This document shows, piece after piece, positions 5,913 through 6,073 of a stretch of 6,073 nt of DNA. The stretch spans positions 1-6,073 of the forward strand of contig JBJTJN010000086.1 of NCBI GenBank assembly GCA_046095485.1. The letters run 5' to 3'. A program made the translations under genes and the position numbers. The DNA comes from SYFI01 sp046095485. GTDB taxonomy: Bacteria; Actinomycetota; Thermoleophilia; Miltoncostaeales; Miltoncostaeaceae. Position 1 is the stretch's first letter. Each line of letters opens with the position of its first letter. A model generated the notes under the pieces. It saw only the letters and a list, made by a program, of their open reading frames with translations, was not told the origin of the DNA and searched no databases.

Positions 5913-5997
5913 TGGGGACGGTGGGAGTCGAACCCACACCCGGGGTGAACCGGAGCGGAGTTTGAGTCCGCCGCGTCTACCGTTCCGCCACGTCCCC
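5913..5997 (-). tRNA. tRNA-Leu (anticodon CAA)
   Basis: The 85-nt gene folds as a class II tRNA. The 7-bp acceptor stem GGGGACG/CGTCCCC is perfect and has discriminator A. The D arm is GCG/CGC with the GG pair in the loop. The anticodon stem GCGGA/TCCGC encloses loop CTCAAAC, placing anticodon CAA at 5964-5962, which reads UUG. A long variable arm with CCGG/CCGG pairing is characteristic of leucine tRNAs, and the T arm is GTGGG/CCCAC with loop TTCGACT. The terminal CCA is not encoded (the discriminator is followed by TC), so it must be added by the nucleotidyltransferase. It lies 19 bp after an incomplete same-strand gene and 44 bp before the oxidoreductase start. Confidence 0.97.
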
Positions 5998-6016
5998 GGC
6001 GGTCAGTACCCGAGCG

Positions 6017-6073
6017 TCAGTCCTCGGGCGTGATGCGGGCCAAGCCCTCCTCGATGGCCACGCGGCGCGTCTC
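6017..6073 (-). CDS. 3' end of a coding region, C-terminal 18 residues only
   Basis: On the minus strand the frame runs in from the window edge as ETRRVAIEEGLARITPED and stops at TGA (6019-6017). The helix-then-EEGLARI ending resembles the C-termini of bacterial malic enzymes (NAD(P)-dependent malate dehydrogenase, decarboxylating), but 18 residues are far too few to assign it. The stop lies 19 bp before the tRNA-Leu 5' end, so the tRNA promoter either lies inside this gene or the tRNA is cotranscribed with it. Confidence 0.5.
   Translation of the reverse strand, partial: ETRRVAIEEGLARITPED

Noticed and set aside
5913..5997. tRNA-Leu as a mobile-element attachment site
   Set aside because: No integrase, direct repeat of the tRNA 3' end or atypical-composition island is visible next to it in this window.
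4750..6033. 427-codon plus-strand open frame opposite the oxidoreductase and tRNA
   Set aside because: It is a shadow of the oxidoreductase frame and even runs through the tRNA gene; there is no believable domain or start signal.

Overview
The window is GC-rich, gene-dense bacterial chromosome (roughly 70% G+C, codon third positions mostly G or C). The linked dgt-dnaG pair, frequent GTG/ATG translational coupling, promoters that appear to give leaderless mRNAs, and the flavour of the DnaG zinc-finger and RNA-polymerase regions point to a high-GC actinobacterium. A Thermoleophilia-like lineage is my best guess, but it is a judgement from memory and not a database result. No mobile element, integrase, CRISPR array or phage gene is visible.

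Left part, plus strand (1-3376): a tightly coupled three-gene run. It holds an unrecognised protein whose start lies outside the window, a dNTP triphosphohydrolase of the dGTPase family (HD domain), and the replicative primase DnaG. Junctions are GTGA (4-nt overlap) and TGATG (1-nt overlap), so the three are probably co-translated. This joins nucleotide-pool control to replication priming.

Middle part (3392-4891): on the minus strand a 60-residue single-pass membrane microprotein is followed 21 bp later by an uncharacterised 157-residue protein, which ends 15 bp from the dnaG stop. Divergent from the microprotein, on the plus strand, is an OmpR/PhoB-type winged-helix regulator. Its receiver domain has lost the phospho-acceptor Asp and the other switch residues. 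The 117-bp divergent intergenic region is dense in perfect inverted repeats and carries a plausible promoter on each strand. The plus-strand promoter sits so that transcription would begin at the A of the regulator's ATG.

Right part, minus strand (4888-6073): the 3' end of an incomplete gene, then tRNA-Leu(CAA), then a zinc-independent medium-chain NADPH:quinone oxidoreductase of the PIG3 type. The oxidoreductase ends in a CTAG shared with the convergent regulator stop, and it too seems to have a leaderless start.

I do not see a clear new multi-gene defence or metabolic system. The most interesting item is the orphan aspartate-less regulator with its repeat-rich divergent control region and adjacent membrane microprotein gene. 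Next come two uncharacterised proteins, one of them built into the dgt-dnaG operon.
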